Shown here one piece after another: positions 13,008-24,282 of a stretch of DNA of 64,000 nucleotides. The first letter of the stretch is position 1, and every line of letters starts with the position of its first letter. The stretch spans positions 16,545,445-16,609,444 of the forward strand of contig CM033107.1 in NCBI GenBank assembly GCA_019321725.1, written 5' to 3'. Under the pieces are notes generated by a model. It was not told the DNA's origin and made no database searches. It was given only the letters and a program-made list of their open reading frames with translations. Both the position numbers and the translations under genes were made by a program. Source of the DNA: Paulownia fortunei (taxonomy: Eukaryota > Streptophyta > Magnoliopsida > Lamiales > Paulowniaceae).

Positions 13008-14199
13008 TCCATATGCCCATACACTTTATTACTTGTTGGATCGTATACTTGCGGAATTAGATTGCTTTTAAGTGCAATCCACACCATGTTAGAACTTCAC
13101 CTCTTGATCTTAATTGTAATAATTAAAATAAAATTAACATTGGCCAAGTATCAAGAAGCATTAAGAACATAGCATATGCTCATCACAATAAAAACAACAT
13201 TTCAATCTCAATATAGACATCAACTCATAACTCCATATAAATGGCTTTCCAAGCCTTTAAAAAAGTAGTTTAGCTCATACTGAAACTAAACAAGCACGAA
13301 AAGTTTCCCAACATCATGATTCTTACAAATCTCTCAAAACTAAACAAAATGAAAGAAAAAATTGAAGTAGAAGATTACAATCGTTAAGTGATTCTCCACT
13401 TCTTCTTCAAAATCTTCAATACCGAATGAATCTCCTCATCTTCTTGTCTTTAAATCCTAAGCTCCTTGGTAATGGGTGTATGTTTTTGGTGTAGTGTGTG
13501 AAGAAATATGGAGAAATGTTTGTTTTGGGTTGAGAAGAAATATGTGTGAGAATTTAGGTGTTGAGTGTGTGTGGGTGATGAATTGCTTGTTGTATATTAT
13601 GTATCTAGTGTGTTGTTCAAGAAATTAAATATAAACATGTGTGTATATCTCATTTGTGTCATGTAATTGTGTGTGCATAGTGTATTAATAGAGTGTCATA
13701 TGGTGTGTGAGGGTGTAGTGGTGTATAACAAGAAAGATTCTATTCCTTGGATTAGATTGTCAATTATTCCTCAAAATTCTGCACATATTTTTTTCAATAT
13801 TAGACCACTCGTGTTGTGGCATGCTATTCTTTAGGCACGATGGGACCAAATGGGGTGTCATAGTGCTTCAAGAAAGGGTGCTCTCTGATCAATTTTTGAC
13901 CCTTGCACTGTGGCGCGAGTCTTATTTTTCTTGGTGCCTTTTTGGGGTGTTGTGACACTTAATGGACTGAAGCTCACTGCCTGATTTTGGGCTCTTGCGC
14001 TGCAGTACCAAAAGGGGGTGTAGCGGTGTGAGACTAATTTTCTCCAAATTTTGGCATTTTTCACCATGTATTCACTCCATTCTTTCTTCTTAGTCCTTAC
14101 ACACAATTATCACAAAATGAGGCACAATTGTATCAATTGTAAGGTAAAAACATGTGAAATTATGCTCATGCAGGTATCAGAAATATCATGAGCCTATCA
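13008..14199 (-). mobile_element. Athila-type LTR, minus orientation, at the 3' end of element A
   Basis: Read on the minus strand it starts TGATAGGCTCATGATATTTC at 14199, directly after a 3' UTR that ends with a GCTTGAGGACGAG motif (minus strand near 14232), as Athila 3' LTRs do. Length about 1.2 kb. The left end is approximate. It does not look like the LTR at the other end of element A (22533-24282), so the two ends of A come from different LTR subfamilies. It is the inverted partner of 11946-12550. Confidence 0.6.
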
Positions 14200-15514
14200 A
14201 CTAACCCAAAACTTACCTTTTTCTCGTCCTCAAGCAAAGTTCAAAATCAAACAATCATAGGCTCATACTTCGATCATGAATTACTAAGCTTGGTCAACCA
14301 ATTCAAGTGCCTCATCAATCTTTATTGCACATGAATTTAAAAGTTAGTCACAAAGCTAGTCGAATGACACTACAAAACTTGTGCTTTATCAATCTAGTCA
14401 TGAATTCAAAACGTGTGTGTGTGAAGTGTCAAGCTCAAGTTTCATGCATACATTTTAGATTTGAATTCAACAACCAACAACTCCCTTGGTCTAAACAAGA
14501 AATCTCTTTGGTGCTTCATATGCTTGATTTTCATACACATTCTCTATTAATGTAGACACTACACAAACTTACATCAAAAACACTTTAATAAGCTTGTAAC
14601 GTAAGACCTAGGTATTGGTTTGCAAAGAAAGGGTAGGAATTAACAAAGTAAAAAAGCCTAAAGTCTTGCACATAGAATCACACTCTTCTTATTTCTTTGG
14701 TTCATATTTTTCTTTTTGTTTCTATTTCAACACTTTTTTTCCTTTTACTTCTTTTCTCTTTTTTTTTTCTTTTCTTTTCTTCTTTTTTTTTCTTGAATTC
14801 ATTTCTTGTACTTTTACTTTCAAAACCTCTAAACTTGTTTCTTTTCATCAGCATGAGTTGTGATGGTTTTCTTGCACATTTTTCTTACTCATACCCCTAA
14901 ATGCATGTCTCATGCTCTCAACATGTCTCCATATGACCCCTTGTAAGATTGTGCACAAAATGTCACACCTTAAGCTCTATTAGGGATAATCATTGGTTTT
15001 TTGGGTTGTAAAGGTAGGTGCAGTGAGCTTCAAAAAATAAAATCGAATGGTGGTCATTCATATGCATTACATATGCTATTCTTTGAAAAAGGCTCGAAGG
15101 GGTAACTATGAATAAAAAGTGATCATAGTATGCTTGAAAGGCACAAACATGTCAAAGAAGGCCTAAATCATTTTCAAGTTTGCTAGTTATCTAGGATTTC
15201 GCCTCAAAGGGTAATCAATCAAGTTATAGAACATCACAAAATGACCAATACGACTCATTGGAAGCAAAATCCAGCACTAAGTGGCATGCAATTCACAAGA
15301 TTTCAACAGAACGTGCTCAATGAAAATTCATCATTCATGATAAAAATCAAATATACAGAAAAATTATCATTTCAAAAGACTAACAATCTTTCTTTCCTCT
15401 AGATTCTATACAATATCAATTAGGTATCATCATAGGCAATCAATAGTCAAGATATTCATTCAATCACAAAATATGAACTCACTAAGTTTGTGAACAATGC
15501 ATGCTTGCTCTAGG
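14200..15514 (-). other. 3' UTR of Athila element A, distal part
   Basis: Non-coding on both strands. On the minus strand it leads from the L4 solo LTR towards the LTR at 14199 and ends with GAGGACGAGAAAAAGGTAAG, a phrase found in the equivalent place at 24283-24320 (GAGGACGAACAAAGGTTAAG). A T/C-rich tract at about 14697-14815 is a long purine run on the coding strand, a usual Athila 3' UTR feature. The TSD of the L4 solo LTR (CTAGG, 15510-15514) joins it to 18003 onward. Confidence 0.6.
15510..15514. repeat. Target-site duplication CTAGG (left copy; right copy 18003-18007)
   Basis: CTAGG occurs immediately before TGTAACACCCC at 15515 and again at 18003-18007 immediately after the other end of the L4 LTR. 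The perfect 5-bp match fixes both ends of the insertion and its solo-LTR state. Confidence 0.85.
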
Positions 15515-18002
15515 TGTAACACCCCTTAACCTAATTGTAAAGTCTTAACAAGCTGATATAGTTAAGTCAATAAATGTTAACTTTTCATCAATACTAGAAT
15601 TATGGTTTTAATAAAAGTTTCCATTTTTAGCTATAAGAGAAAGAACTTGAATTGTTTTAAATACACCATATACATAAACATAAATCAAAGTTGAGTACAT
15701 TTGTTTATAAAACCATAACACAACGGCTTATTTAAAAACAAAACAAAGTTTTCAAAATAAACTACAAAACAACTCAAAGTATGGCATATGAACAAATCTC
15801 TGTCTGACCACTCTAGAGACTTAGTCAACCTCTAAACATGTATATTTCCACCTACATCACATGAATCTAATGAGCTAAAGGCTTAGTAAGGTGAAACTGA
15901 TGTAACAAAAAGTAACATATATACACATCTCATAAATCATTAAATGCATTATTCTATTTAATAACTTTCATTCATAAATCATTCTTTAGGGCTCTTGAAT
16001 TTAGCATACAACTATTTTTTCTTAAGAACTTGCAACACAATCTTCAAATGTTCCTTGTGCTCTTCTTTATCATGTGAATAAATTAGAATATCATTAATAA
16101 ACACAATCATAAATTTATCGAGATATTGTTTGAACACCCTATTCATTAGATCGATAAAAGCTGCGGGGGCATTGGTTAAACCGAAATGCATCACTAGAAA
16201 TTCATAATGTCCATACCTTGTTTGAAATACAGTCTTTGGTATGTCTTATTCCTTAATCTTCAATTGATGATACTCAGAGCGCAAATCAATCTTAGAAAAA
16301 ACCAATACTCCCTGCAATTGATTAAACAAATTATCTATTCTTGAAAGTGGATACTTATTCGTCGGTCTCTCCCACGTTCCTTGTCTACCCGACCATCAAT
16401 CAAGTACCATATTTCCTTTTTAAAAATCTCATTATATTCTTAATAGTATCGTACTTCATGAATCATAAATGCATCAAACATTACATTATTTGACAAATAA
16501 TGACAATCACATTAAAACATAAATAACATTATATGATTCTTGTGAAACAACAAATGAAAGTTTCAACTTACCTTAAGTCTACTTTGTGGCAAGTGAAAAG
16601 ATCAATCTCTTTGGAAGATAGGATGTGTTAAAATCCCAACATAATCAAATTATGTACCATTTAATATCCTTTTCATAAATCATTTAGTCTATTCTAGTTG
16701 AAGTTCATACACACTTTTCAATCTTTTGTAAACAATTCCATATCAATTACATAACCTTAAAAACAATGCATACTCCATATTTTACTACTAATTCAAGACA
16801 CTAAACATTAGGGCAGCTATTAAATAACTAATAATTCAAACATAATTAATAGGACAGCCCTTAAAACATGCACACAATCTAAATTAACATGAGTAAACTC
16901 GATTCTAACTTAAATTAATTCTAACCATCAATTAAGCAAACTAATTGTTATTGTCCTCAATCATACATAGGAACTTTCAAACATAATATAAGCATTACAA
17001 TATTGATAGGAATAAGTAAATTAAGCATATTTTATGAGACTATCAATTTTGCTAGAAACTAACTTAACTAGTTTGGTTTTGACTTCAAGTATAATCACTT
17101 AAGTTTTCAATCATACAAAAAGACACTAAAACATTTAACCATCCAAGATACCATAAATTCATCATAAGAAACATTGAAAAAAAATATACCTTGATTAGAT
17201 TGGAATTAAACTCCAAAATCAATGGTTTTTCAAGCTTAAAAAGGGTAGAAACTTGTTCTAGTAGTTTGTGTTTTTATGTATTCCTATGGATTGAATTTAA
17301 TTTTTGTGAGTATGAGAGTGTAGAAATTTGGGAGAAACTTAGAGAAGAAGGGTTGGTCATTTTTGAGGAGGTTCCACAAGAAAATATGGCTAAAAATGAC
17401 TTGTTTGACATTTTAAAAAGAGATAAGTGGAGGGTGATGATTGGTTGACTCATGCTTGGTGTGTTCTCATGAAAATAGCCATTTTTATGCTCTAGAAAGA
17501 TGACAAAAATTGATGCGTTGGTGTTATAATTAAGTGCAATGCGGTTTAGAATAATTTCATGCAACCTAGTCGACCAACCAATCAAATCGTACTATTTTGC
17601 ATACTTTTAGTTCTTAACCAAATGTAACATATTTAAAGAGAATATTTAGGAAAATAATTACTTTAGAATGCAACAAGTATGGAGTAATACGAATATTTCA
17701 TTTCATGGCCATTCAACAGATCAATCTTTTTTAATCGAGATATCGAGCTTTTCGCTGCAAAAAGGCACTTAAGGAATATGTTAAATCAAGAAACAAAAGT
17801 TTGATATCATATTTCATGTACTAATGCATGTTAAAGTATAACTGGAGCATATAATAATAATTGTTCATGTTCGTACAATCATGCTTGTATGCCAAAATTC
17901 GATAATCACATTGATTACAAAATTCGATAATGTACATTGATTAGATGCATATTCATGCAAGATACTTATTATTGGGTATGTAGGAGAGAATTGTGTATTA
18001 TA
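15515..18002 (-). mobile_element. Solo LTR, L4 family, carrying a pol fragment
   Basis: Matches the 3' LTR of element D (53011-53142 joined to 58237-60380) in the same minus orientation, from TGTAACACCCCTTAACC at the left to GTAGGAGAGAATT at the right. The LTR start (minus strand) reads TATAATAC, apparently mutated from TGCAATGC of element D. Perfect TSD CTAGG. The length of 2488 bp exceeds that of D's LTR (about 2276 bp) because 15994-16360 is reverse-transcriptase sequence, not LTR. It lies in the 3' UTR of Athila element A. Confidence 0.9.
15994..16360 (-). pseudogene. Tekay-like reverse-transcriptase fragment embedded in an LTR
   Basis: 367 bp that match, without length change, positions 62613-62979 of element D's reverse transcriptase, in the same orientation. 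A minus frame (16012-16194) reads [20 protein letters not shown] and then [15 protein letters not shown]. The YXDD-type motif reads FIND here (FIDD in D), so the first catalytic Asp is Asn. The patch replaces about 195 bp of LTR (58584-58778 in D's LTR). At the left edge LTR and pol share CTTGAA. This is not a separate insertion, since it has no TSD or ends of its own. Confidence 0.9.
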
Positions 18003-18420
18003 CTAGGACCCTCATCACACAATATGTGTAGTTCACATACAAAGCATCAACAACAATTGATAAAATTGGCTTAATTTTCCACATAATGCTCAAACATACA
18101 AAATATAAATCGCATCCCAACCTTAAAATTAACATTATCCTTAATGTTTAAAGAATTAAAACACATAGAAGGGGGGAAGTAGCAAACTCCCCTTTCCAAT
18201 AGATGATCCACTTGATGTCCCTGGGAGATCCACACATATCACCAAAGATTGTTCATCTATAAAAAAAAAGGGACATGAAAGCACATGGCTATACATAAAA
18301 TACCAAGAAATAAAGAAAAAAAATAAATACCACCAAAAAAAAAAGTACTAAGGGAAGAAGTTGTTATAATTTATAGTCTTTAGCTTGACTTAAAATCTCT
18401 CATGGAGATTAGGCAAGAGC
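18003..18420 (-). other. Proximal 3' UTR of Athila element A
   Basis: Non-coding. On the minus strand, after the end of pol, it contains AAACATTAAGGATAATGT (near 18130-18150), matching the Athila phrase CATTGAGGACAATGT seen at 48090 in element B. A short purine run (GGGGGGAAG, plus strand 18171-18179) is present. It continues into 14200-15514 once the L4 solo LTR is removed. Confidence 0.55.
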
Positions 18421-19740
18421 AATAGTGGAAATGGTTCCATCAACACCACCCCCAAATATGGTTTCAACCTTTGTCAATTCATTTTGAAAGCACCCGTCTT
18501 CCATGCGTAATCCTCCACAACTCTGGAAGGAAAGATATTGGTAATGGTAAAAGGTCCAGACCACCGTGACTTCAACTTTCTTTGGAAGAGTTACAATCGT
18601 GAGTTGTATAAGAGCACAACATCTCCTTCAACAAATTCCTTCTTCACAATATGCTTGGCATGCCATCGTTTAGTCCTTTCCTTGTAGAGTTTAACATTCT
18701 CATATGCATGGCCATAGAACTCCTCTATCTCATTCAACTGCAACAACCTATTTTGCCCTGCAGCTTGCATATCAAAGTTCAAAATTTCGTAGCCTAATAT
18801 GCACGATGCTCAAGTTCAACAAGGAGATGACATGCTTTACCAAAGACCAACCTATATAGTGACATCCCAATAGGTGTTTTATATTCTGTCCTATAAGCCC
18901 ATAAAGCATCATCAAATTCGCAATACACAATCCTTCCAAGTTAAGCTCACTGTTTTTTTCTAAAATTCATTGGATTTCCTTATTAGACACTTCTACTTGT
19001 CTGCTTGTTTGTGGGTGATATGGGGTAGCAATTCTATGAGTTACTGCATACTTACTCAAGAGTTTCTCAAATTATTTGTTACAAAAGTGAGAGCAACCAT
19101 CACTAATAAGTGCCTTAGGTGTTCCAAATTAAGTAACAATGTATTTTTTTAAAAATCGGACCACTACCCTAGCATCATTAGTGAGAAATGCTTCTGCTTC
19201 AAACCATTTAGACACATAATCCACATCGAAAAGTATAAATCTATTAGAGCAAGAGCTAGGAAAAGGACCCATGAAATCAAGTCTCCACACATCAAAAAGC
19301 TCGAATTCAAGAATAATTCAAAGGCATTTCATTTCTCCTAGAGATGTTTCTAGTTCGTTGACACCTTTCACAACAAGCAACATAATCATAAGCACCCTTT
19401 ATACAATGTGGGCCAATAGAAATTGGATTAGAGTACCTTAGTAGCTATTTTTGAAGGGCCAAAATGACCACCTACTTCCAGTCATGGCAACGGTGCAATA
19501 TAAGTAGCATCTCCTCTTCGGGCACACATCGTTGCACAACATTATCTGCACAATCTTTGAACAAGAATGGATCTTTCCACACATAATGTTTAATATCGGA
19601 TAAAATCTTATTTTTTTTTTGAAGAAATAAAAGATCATGGGGTAGGATACTGGACACAATGTAGTTTGCAAATTATGCAAACCAAGGAGGTGATGAAATA
19701 ACATACAATTGTTCATTCAGAAAATTTCAATCAATTAGTT
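18421..19740 (-). pseudogene. Athila element A integrase (pseudogene)
   Basis: Integrase would insert the cDNA into the host chromosome. On the minus strand the N-terminal part is at 19472-19657 (DIKHYVWKDPFLFKDCADNV, then RRCVPEEE-like sequence). The catalytic core follows: [10 protein letters not shown] (first Asp) near 19280, a block reading ISDGCSHFCNK (second Asp) near 19090, and VEVSNKEIQ (Glu) near 18990. The C-terminal part is at 18591-18782 ([31 protein letters not shown]), typical of the Athila lineage. All three catalytic acidic residues can be read, but in different frames with stops between them. No chromodomain follows, as expected for Athila. Confidence 0.75.
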
Positions 19741-21100
19741 TAACATTATCATGCTCAACACTAGGACTCTTTATCCTAGACAAGTGATCCGCAACAACAT
19801 TTTCCACATCCTTCTTGTCTCTAATCTCAAGGTCTTATTCTTGCAACAAAAGAACCTATCTAATTAACCTTGTTTTTACATCTTTCTAAGAAAAAAGGTC
19901 TTTAAGTGTGGAGTGGTCCATGTACACTATCACTTTTGCCAAAACAAGGTATGAATGAAACTTGTCAAATGCAAATACTATCGTTAGAAGTTCTTTTTCA
20001 GTTGCGGAATAATTTTATTATGCTTCATTTAAAGTATGACTAGTGTTGTAAATGGTTTAAAATACCTTATTTTTCCTTTGCCCAAGGACTGCGCCAATAG
20101 CTACATCACTTACATCACACATAAGCTCAAATGGTAGGCTCCAATCGGGTGCCACCATGATGGATGTAGTGATTAGTTTCTCCTTTAAAGTTTGGAATGC
20201 CTACAAACAATCATCATCAAAGTTAAAATGTGTATCCTTTACTATAAGACTAGGGGTTTAGCAATTTGTGAAAAGTTTTTGATAAAACGGTGGTAGAAAC
20301 TGGCGTGACCTAAGAAACTTTTCACTCTTTTTGCCAATATAGGGGGGGTCACTTATCAATCACCTCCACTTTAGCCCTATCCTTCTCAATTCCTATATGT
20401 GAGATCTTGTGACCAAGGACAATTCCTTCTTTGACCATGAAGTGACATTTCTCATAATGCAAGATAAGATTGGTTTCCTCCTAGCTAATACCAAATCAAG
20501 ATTGGACAAGCAAGAATCAAATGAAGATCCAAAAATAGAAAAATCATCCATGAAAATCTCAAAACAAATTTCAACCATATCATGAAAAATAGTTATAATG
20601 CATCTTTTGAATGTAGTGGGTGCATTATACAAACCAAATAGCTTTTTCCTAAATGCAAATGTACCATAAGGACAATAGCAATTTGGCTGTAACACGAATA
20701 TCCATCAAGAAAGCATTCAAATTCAAAACCCACAAGCCTCTCCAACATTTGATCGATAAAGGAAAAGGAAAAAATGGTCTTTTCTAGTAGCATCTTTTAA
20801 TTTCCTATAATCCATACACACTCTCCACCCCATGATCGTTCTAGTTGGTATTAATTTATTTTGATCATTATAAACAACGGTCATACCTCATTTCTTAGGC
20901 ACATATTGTACGAGACTCACCCACGTACTATTATAGATAGGATAAATAATGTCTGTATCAAGAATCTTGATAGTTTTGACCTTTACTACCTCTTGCATCA
21001 TTAGATTATTCTCCTTTATGGCTGCACCATGAGCATATAGCTCTCATATATTAAGATTTTGTGCAGGCAAATTGAGGGGCTAATTCGCTTAATGTCGGTT
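19741..21100 (-). pseudogene. Athila element A reverse transcriptase / RNase H (pseudogene)
   Basis: The RT starts near 21000 (QEVVKVKTIKILD, then IIYPIYNSTWVSLVQYVPKK), runs through FIDQMLERLVGFEF at 20700-20793, and has an intact active site FMDDFSIFG at about 20530-20550 (both Asp present). RNase H follows at about 19900-20300 with stops. Two overlapping frames (20593-20793 and 20393-20695) carry consecutive parts of the domain, so there is a frameshift between them. Function in a live element: copying the RNA into DNA in the cytoplasmic particle. Confidence 0.78.
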
Positions 21101-21475
21101 ATCTTCCATCTAAAGGCTCTCTTATGCTCTCTAAGGACTCTTAGGAGCTTTTCTTCCATCTCACCTATCAAGGAAGAAAAATGATTACCGGAAAGGAGTT
21201 TAAATTATCAAGACAAGCATACTTCAAATGAGGGGGAAGGGGTTTAAGTTCAAAGATAGGAGGCTCCTTGGTCAAGTTCATCATCTCATGTTCCTCCAAT
21301 TTCCTTTTGTTAGACAATATTTCTTTCAAGAATTTAGCATAAATAGGCATTTGAAGTAAAACATTGGCAAATATTATGTTAATATGCAACTTTTTAAAGA
21401 CTTTAAGAAATTTAGAGAATTACATATCTAACTTTTTCTTTTTCAATGCTATAGGAAAATAGGGAGGAACACTTA
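21101..21475 (-). pseudogene. Athila element A gag-pol junction with the protease deleted
   Basis: The minus frame at 21168-21389 reads VLLQMPIYAKFLKEILSNKR, LEEHEMMNLTKE and then directly PPIFELKPLPPHLKYACLDN. In elements B and C of this window the phrase equivalent to AKFLKE...NKRKL is followed by a protease domain and only later by ELKP.P.HLKY (B: 44248 to 45104; C: to 51045). In A the two are joined near 21270, so the protease is missing. This copy could not mature its own polyprotein. Confidence 0.75.
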
Positions 21476-22532
21476 TTGCTTCATTAAGGATGACCTATTT
21501 GAAAGAAGTTCTAGGCTTTGATGTCGATGCTTGCTTATTCTCCTCCTTATGTTGATGTTCCTCTTTCTTGTCATTGGGAATTGACTCATCCTCTTGGGAT
21601 TATACTACATTCACCTTCAAGTCTACCTCTTTTCCACTCCTTAAGGTGATGTCCTTGACATGCTCTTTAAGATTTTTCTCCATGTCACTAGGCAATGTCC
21701 CTTGAGCATGCCGCGAGACCATACTTGAAATTTTTCCCACTTAGGTTTTCAAATTCCTAAGGTTGCTTCATTGCTTTGGAATCTCACTTTGGTATTAGCA
21801 ATGAACTTGACCTTAAGCTCTTCCAAATTTGATTTTTTCTCTTGGGGTGGGTAATTAGGTGGTGGAGGTCTCCCCATGTTTTGATTGGATTGAGAGGTGC
21901 TTTGGCTACCTTGACTTTTCTATGTAAAATTTGGATAATTTCTCCATTCGGGATTATATGTTTGGAATAAGGATTGTTTGCTTGCCTATTGAAATTCCCA
22001 ACATAATTGGCTTGCTCGGATAAGTATAAAAATAGATTTCCCACTTGACACTTAGTGCTATAGTGTCCACCTCCATATAACTTACTTGCGATGATTTGCA
22101 CCTTCATCGTCGAAGCACTCATGCTATCAATCTTCTTGTTCAATGCTTCGATTTAAGATGAAAGGGCAGAGTATATGCCAATAGTGTGCACTCTCGCTGC
22201 CTTCTTTCCCAAATATCTATTAGTTTATCATTGGTAACTATTAGATGCCATTTCCTCTAACAACTTGTATGCCTTATCTATAGTTTTCCTCATGATTATG
22301 CCTCTCGCGGCTGAATTTATCATAGCTCGATTAGCGGGTGATGAACCATTGTAGAATATTTTCACTTGAAGCCATGTAGGTAAACCATGGTGTGGGTACC
22401 TCCTCAACAAATCCTTAAACCCCTCCCCATCTTCATACAAGGACTCCAAATCTAATTGCACAAATGTAGTAATGTTGTTCCTCATTTTTGCTGTTTTGGA
22501 AGGTGGAAAAGTACTTGGCAAGGAATACTTGT
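21476..22532 (-). pseudogene. Athila element A gag, 5'-truncated (pseudogene)
   Basis: Gag forms the particle and binds RNA. The minus frame at 22228-22510 reads PPSKTAKMRNNITTFVQLD, then FKDLLRRYPHHGLPTWLQVK and GIIMRKTIDKAYKLLEEMAS, all typical of Athila Gag and parallel to element C at 49200-49500. The frame at 21784-22143 reads ASKLYGGGHYSTKCQVGN, a degraded CCHC knuckle with the first two Cys lost. The N-terminal half of Gag, the leader and the primer-binding site are absent: the LTR at 22533 is fused straight to mid-gag sequence. Confidence 0.75.
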
Positions 22533-24282
22533 TGGTCGGTTGTCGTAGGCCTACCAAATTTAGACCTTACTCTTTAATATTTTTTTAACGAGTATAGAAC
22601 GAGTAAGAGTTGATACCACGGGGATCAAGGCTAACTGATTCACTATTAACTCACTAATTAAGAAATTTAACTTCAAAATTGCTAACTTAACAAGTAAACT
22701 ATAGAAATAAACAACAAATGGTTGGGGGAGGATTGAATTGAGTAAACAAATTGCAAAAATTAAAACCAATTAAAATGTAAAGTAATCAAAATAAAAATAA
22801 CAATCAAGAATAGATTAAAGTAGGTTGAGGTTTTCTTCGTCGCCACTAGACAATGGGTTGTAATTTTCATATCAATATTATTAACAACTTGTCATTGAAA
22901 TTATTAACCATAGGTAATAACAAGCTCTACCACCCCGATCTTTCCTTAGTTGCTCATTAGGTAGAACAAGCTCTTTACCTAATTTTCTTCCCACCAAACA
23001 ACCTAGAATAAGCTCTCTAGATTTAACTCAATGGATGCATTAAAATAAGAAAGATAGATTGATCTAAGCAACAACTACACAAGCTTAGGTTATTCAACTT
23101 AGGTTATGTTTTTCATTGCAATACAAAAATATCCATAATCATTAATCACAATTTAATACACATGATTAGAAATTCAAGATAATTATGGATCCAAAATTTC
23201 TAATCTAATTGTAGGGGTTTCTCAAACCTAATTTGGTTGTGCACCCAAACAAAGCAAGAAAATAACCATTAAGACATTAAGCATATAAAAACATAAATAA
23301 CTTTAATTGAAAAGTTGATCAATAACACCAAACATTTAATTATAAGAACCCATGTTTAGGACTTTGAAATCACCCTCAACCAAGAAGGAAGTCTATCCTA
23401 ACATGATAACAAATGATATGAAAATTAAAACTAACAATATTTGGAGCTAAAAAAAAAACTTATTGATTGAAGAAGGAAGTTGAGATTGATGGTAGATTAT
23501 GGATGTCTCCTCCTTGTAAAGTGTGTAAGGTGTGTTGTGTGATGTATTATATGTATCTAGTGTATATATATTACAAACATGTGCCAAAAGGTGTAAAGGG
23601 TTGGCACTTGAAGCAAATGAATCAATTTTTCTACACGGATGGTGCCTAGGCACCAAAACAGGGCGCCTAGGCACCAAAGAAGACAGTGAGCACAACGCCT
23701 AGGCACCGTTGCTGCTGTTTTTTTCTTATCCAGTTCAGTATTCTGATAGTATTCATTCTTTTTCAACTGGTTTTTGACCTCTTTCTAAGATGAATTGGAT
23801 TTTGGTGCCTTCATAACAATTGTATTTATCTGTTAACTTTCCTTAGCTGCTTGAATCAGATCAATATCACATTTGTGGAGAGAGTTATGCTGAAAATACA
23901 AGGATTGCCATATCTGGAAGTTTTAGTGCACTTTTGACTTTTTAACTGCCCTTTTTGCTTTGAAATCAGTTGAACTGGGATAAGTTGTCAACATGAAATT
24001 TGTAGATCTAACATTTTTATTTCCAATGAGCCAAGATTTAGGTCAATAGGACTTTGGATCAGAAATGTATGCTTAAAATACAAAAACTGCCATAGAGGCA
24101 CCATGTCAATGAAATTTTGCCCAAGAATGCTTGTTTCAATTTAGTTTGAGCTCATTTTCGATCTCTTGATTCCCAAACTGGTATCTCATGAAAAACATTA
24201 ATAAAAACCTATTATTAACAAGAACAAAGCAAGAAAGACATAGAGGAATTAATATAAAATATGTAAAAATATGCATTTATCA
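22533..24282 (-). mobile_element. Athila LTR (LTR-A), minus orientation
   Basis: Minus-strand start TGATAAATGCATATTTTTAC at 24282; end GACAACCGACCA at 22533. It matches LTR-B (26587-28468, plus strand) along its length, including the exon-free GTTTCTCAAACC/CCACCCAAACAACC blocks and the palindromes around GCCTAGGC (23641-23707; B: 27162-27195). On its left it is fused to gag of element A. On its right the sequence is an Athila 3' UTR ending GTGTGGGGGAATT (minus), i.e. a polypurine tract. It therefore acts as 5' LTR for A and as 3' LTR for the material to the right. Confidence 0.8.
23641..23707. repeat. Three palindromic GCCTAGGC units in LTR-A
   Basis: A perfect 14-bp palindrome GGTGCCTAGGCACC at 23641-23654, a near copy at 23662-23675 (GGCGCCTAGGCACC) and a third at 23694-23707 (ACGCCTAGGCACC). 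LTR-B has two such units at 27162-27195. They sit about 0.6 kb from the LTR start and are separated by 20-35 bp. Confidence 0.8.

Noticed and set aside
13858..14106. 82-codon minus-strand frame
   Set aside because: Lies wholly in an Athila-type LTR and has no known motif; the composition is that of the LTR.
14615..14900. Phe/Ser-rich frames that look like membrane segments
   Set aside because: They are translations of a T/C-rich low-complexity tract in a 3' UTR; the same happens at 24868-25200.
17191..17585. Overlapping frames of 85 and 103 codons on opposite strands
   Set aside because: They lie inside the L4 solo LTR; the equivalent stretch of element D's LTR (59600-60000) carries indels that break both frames.
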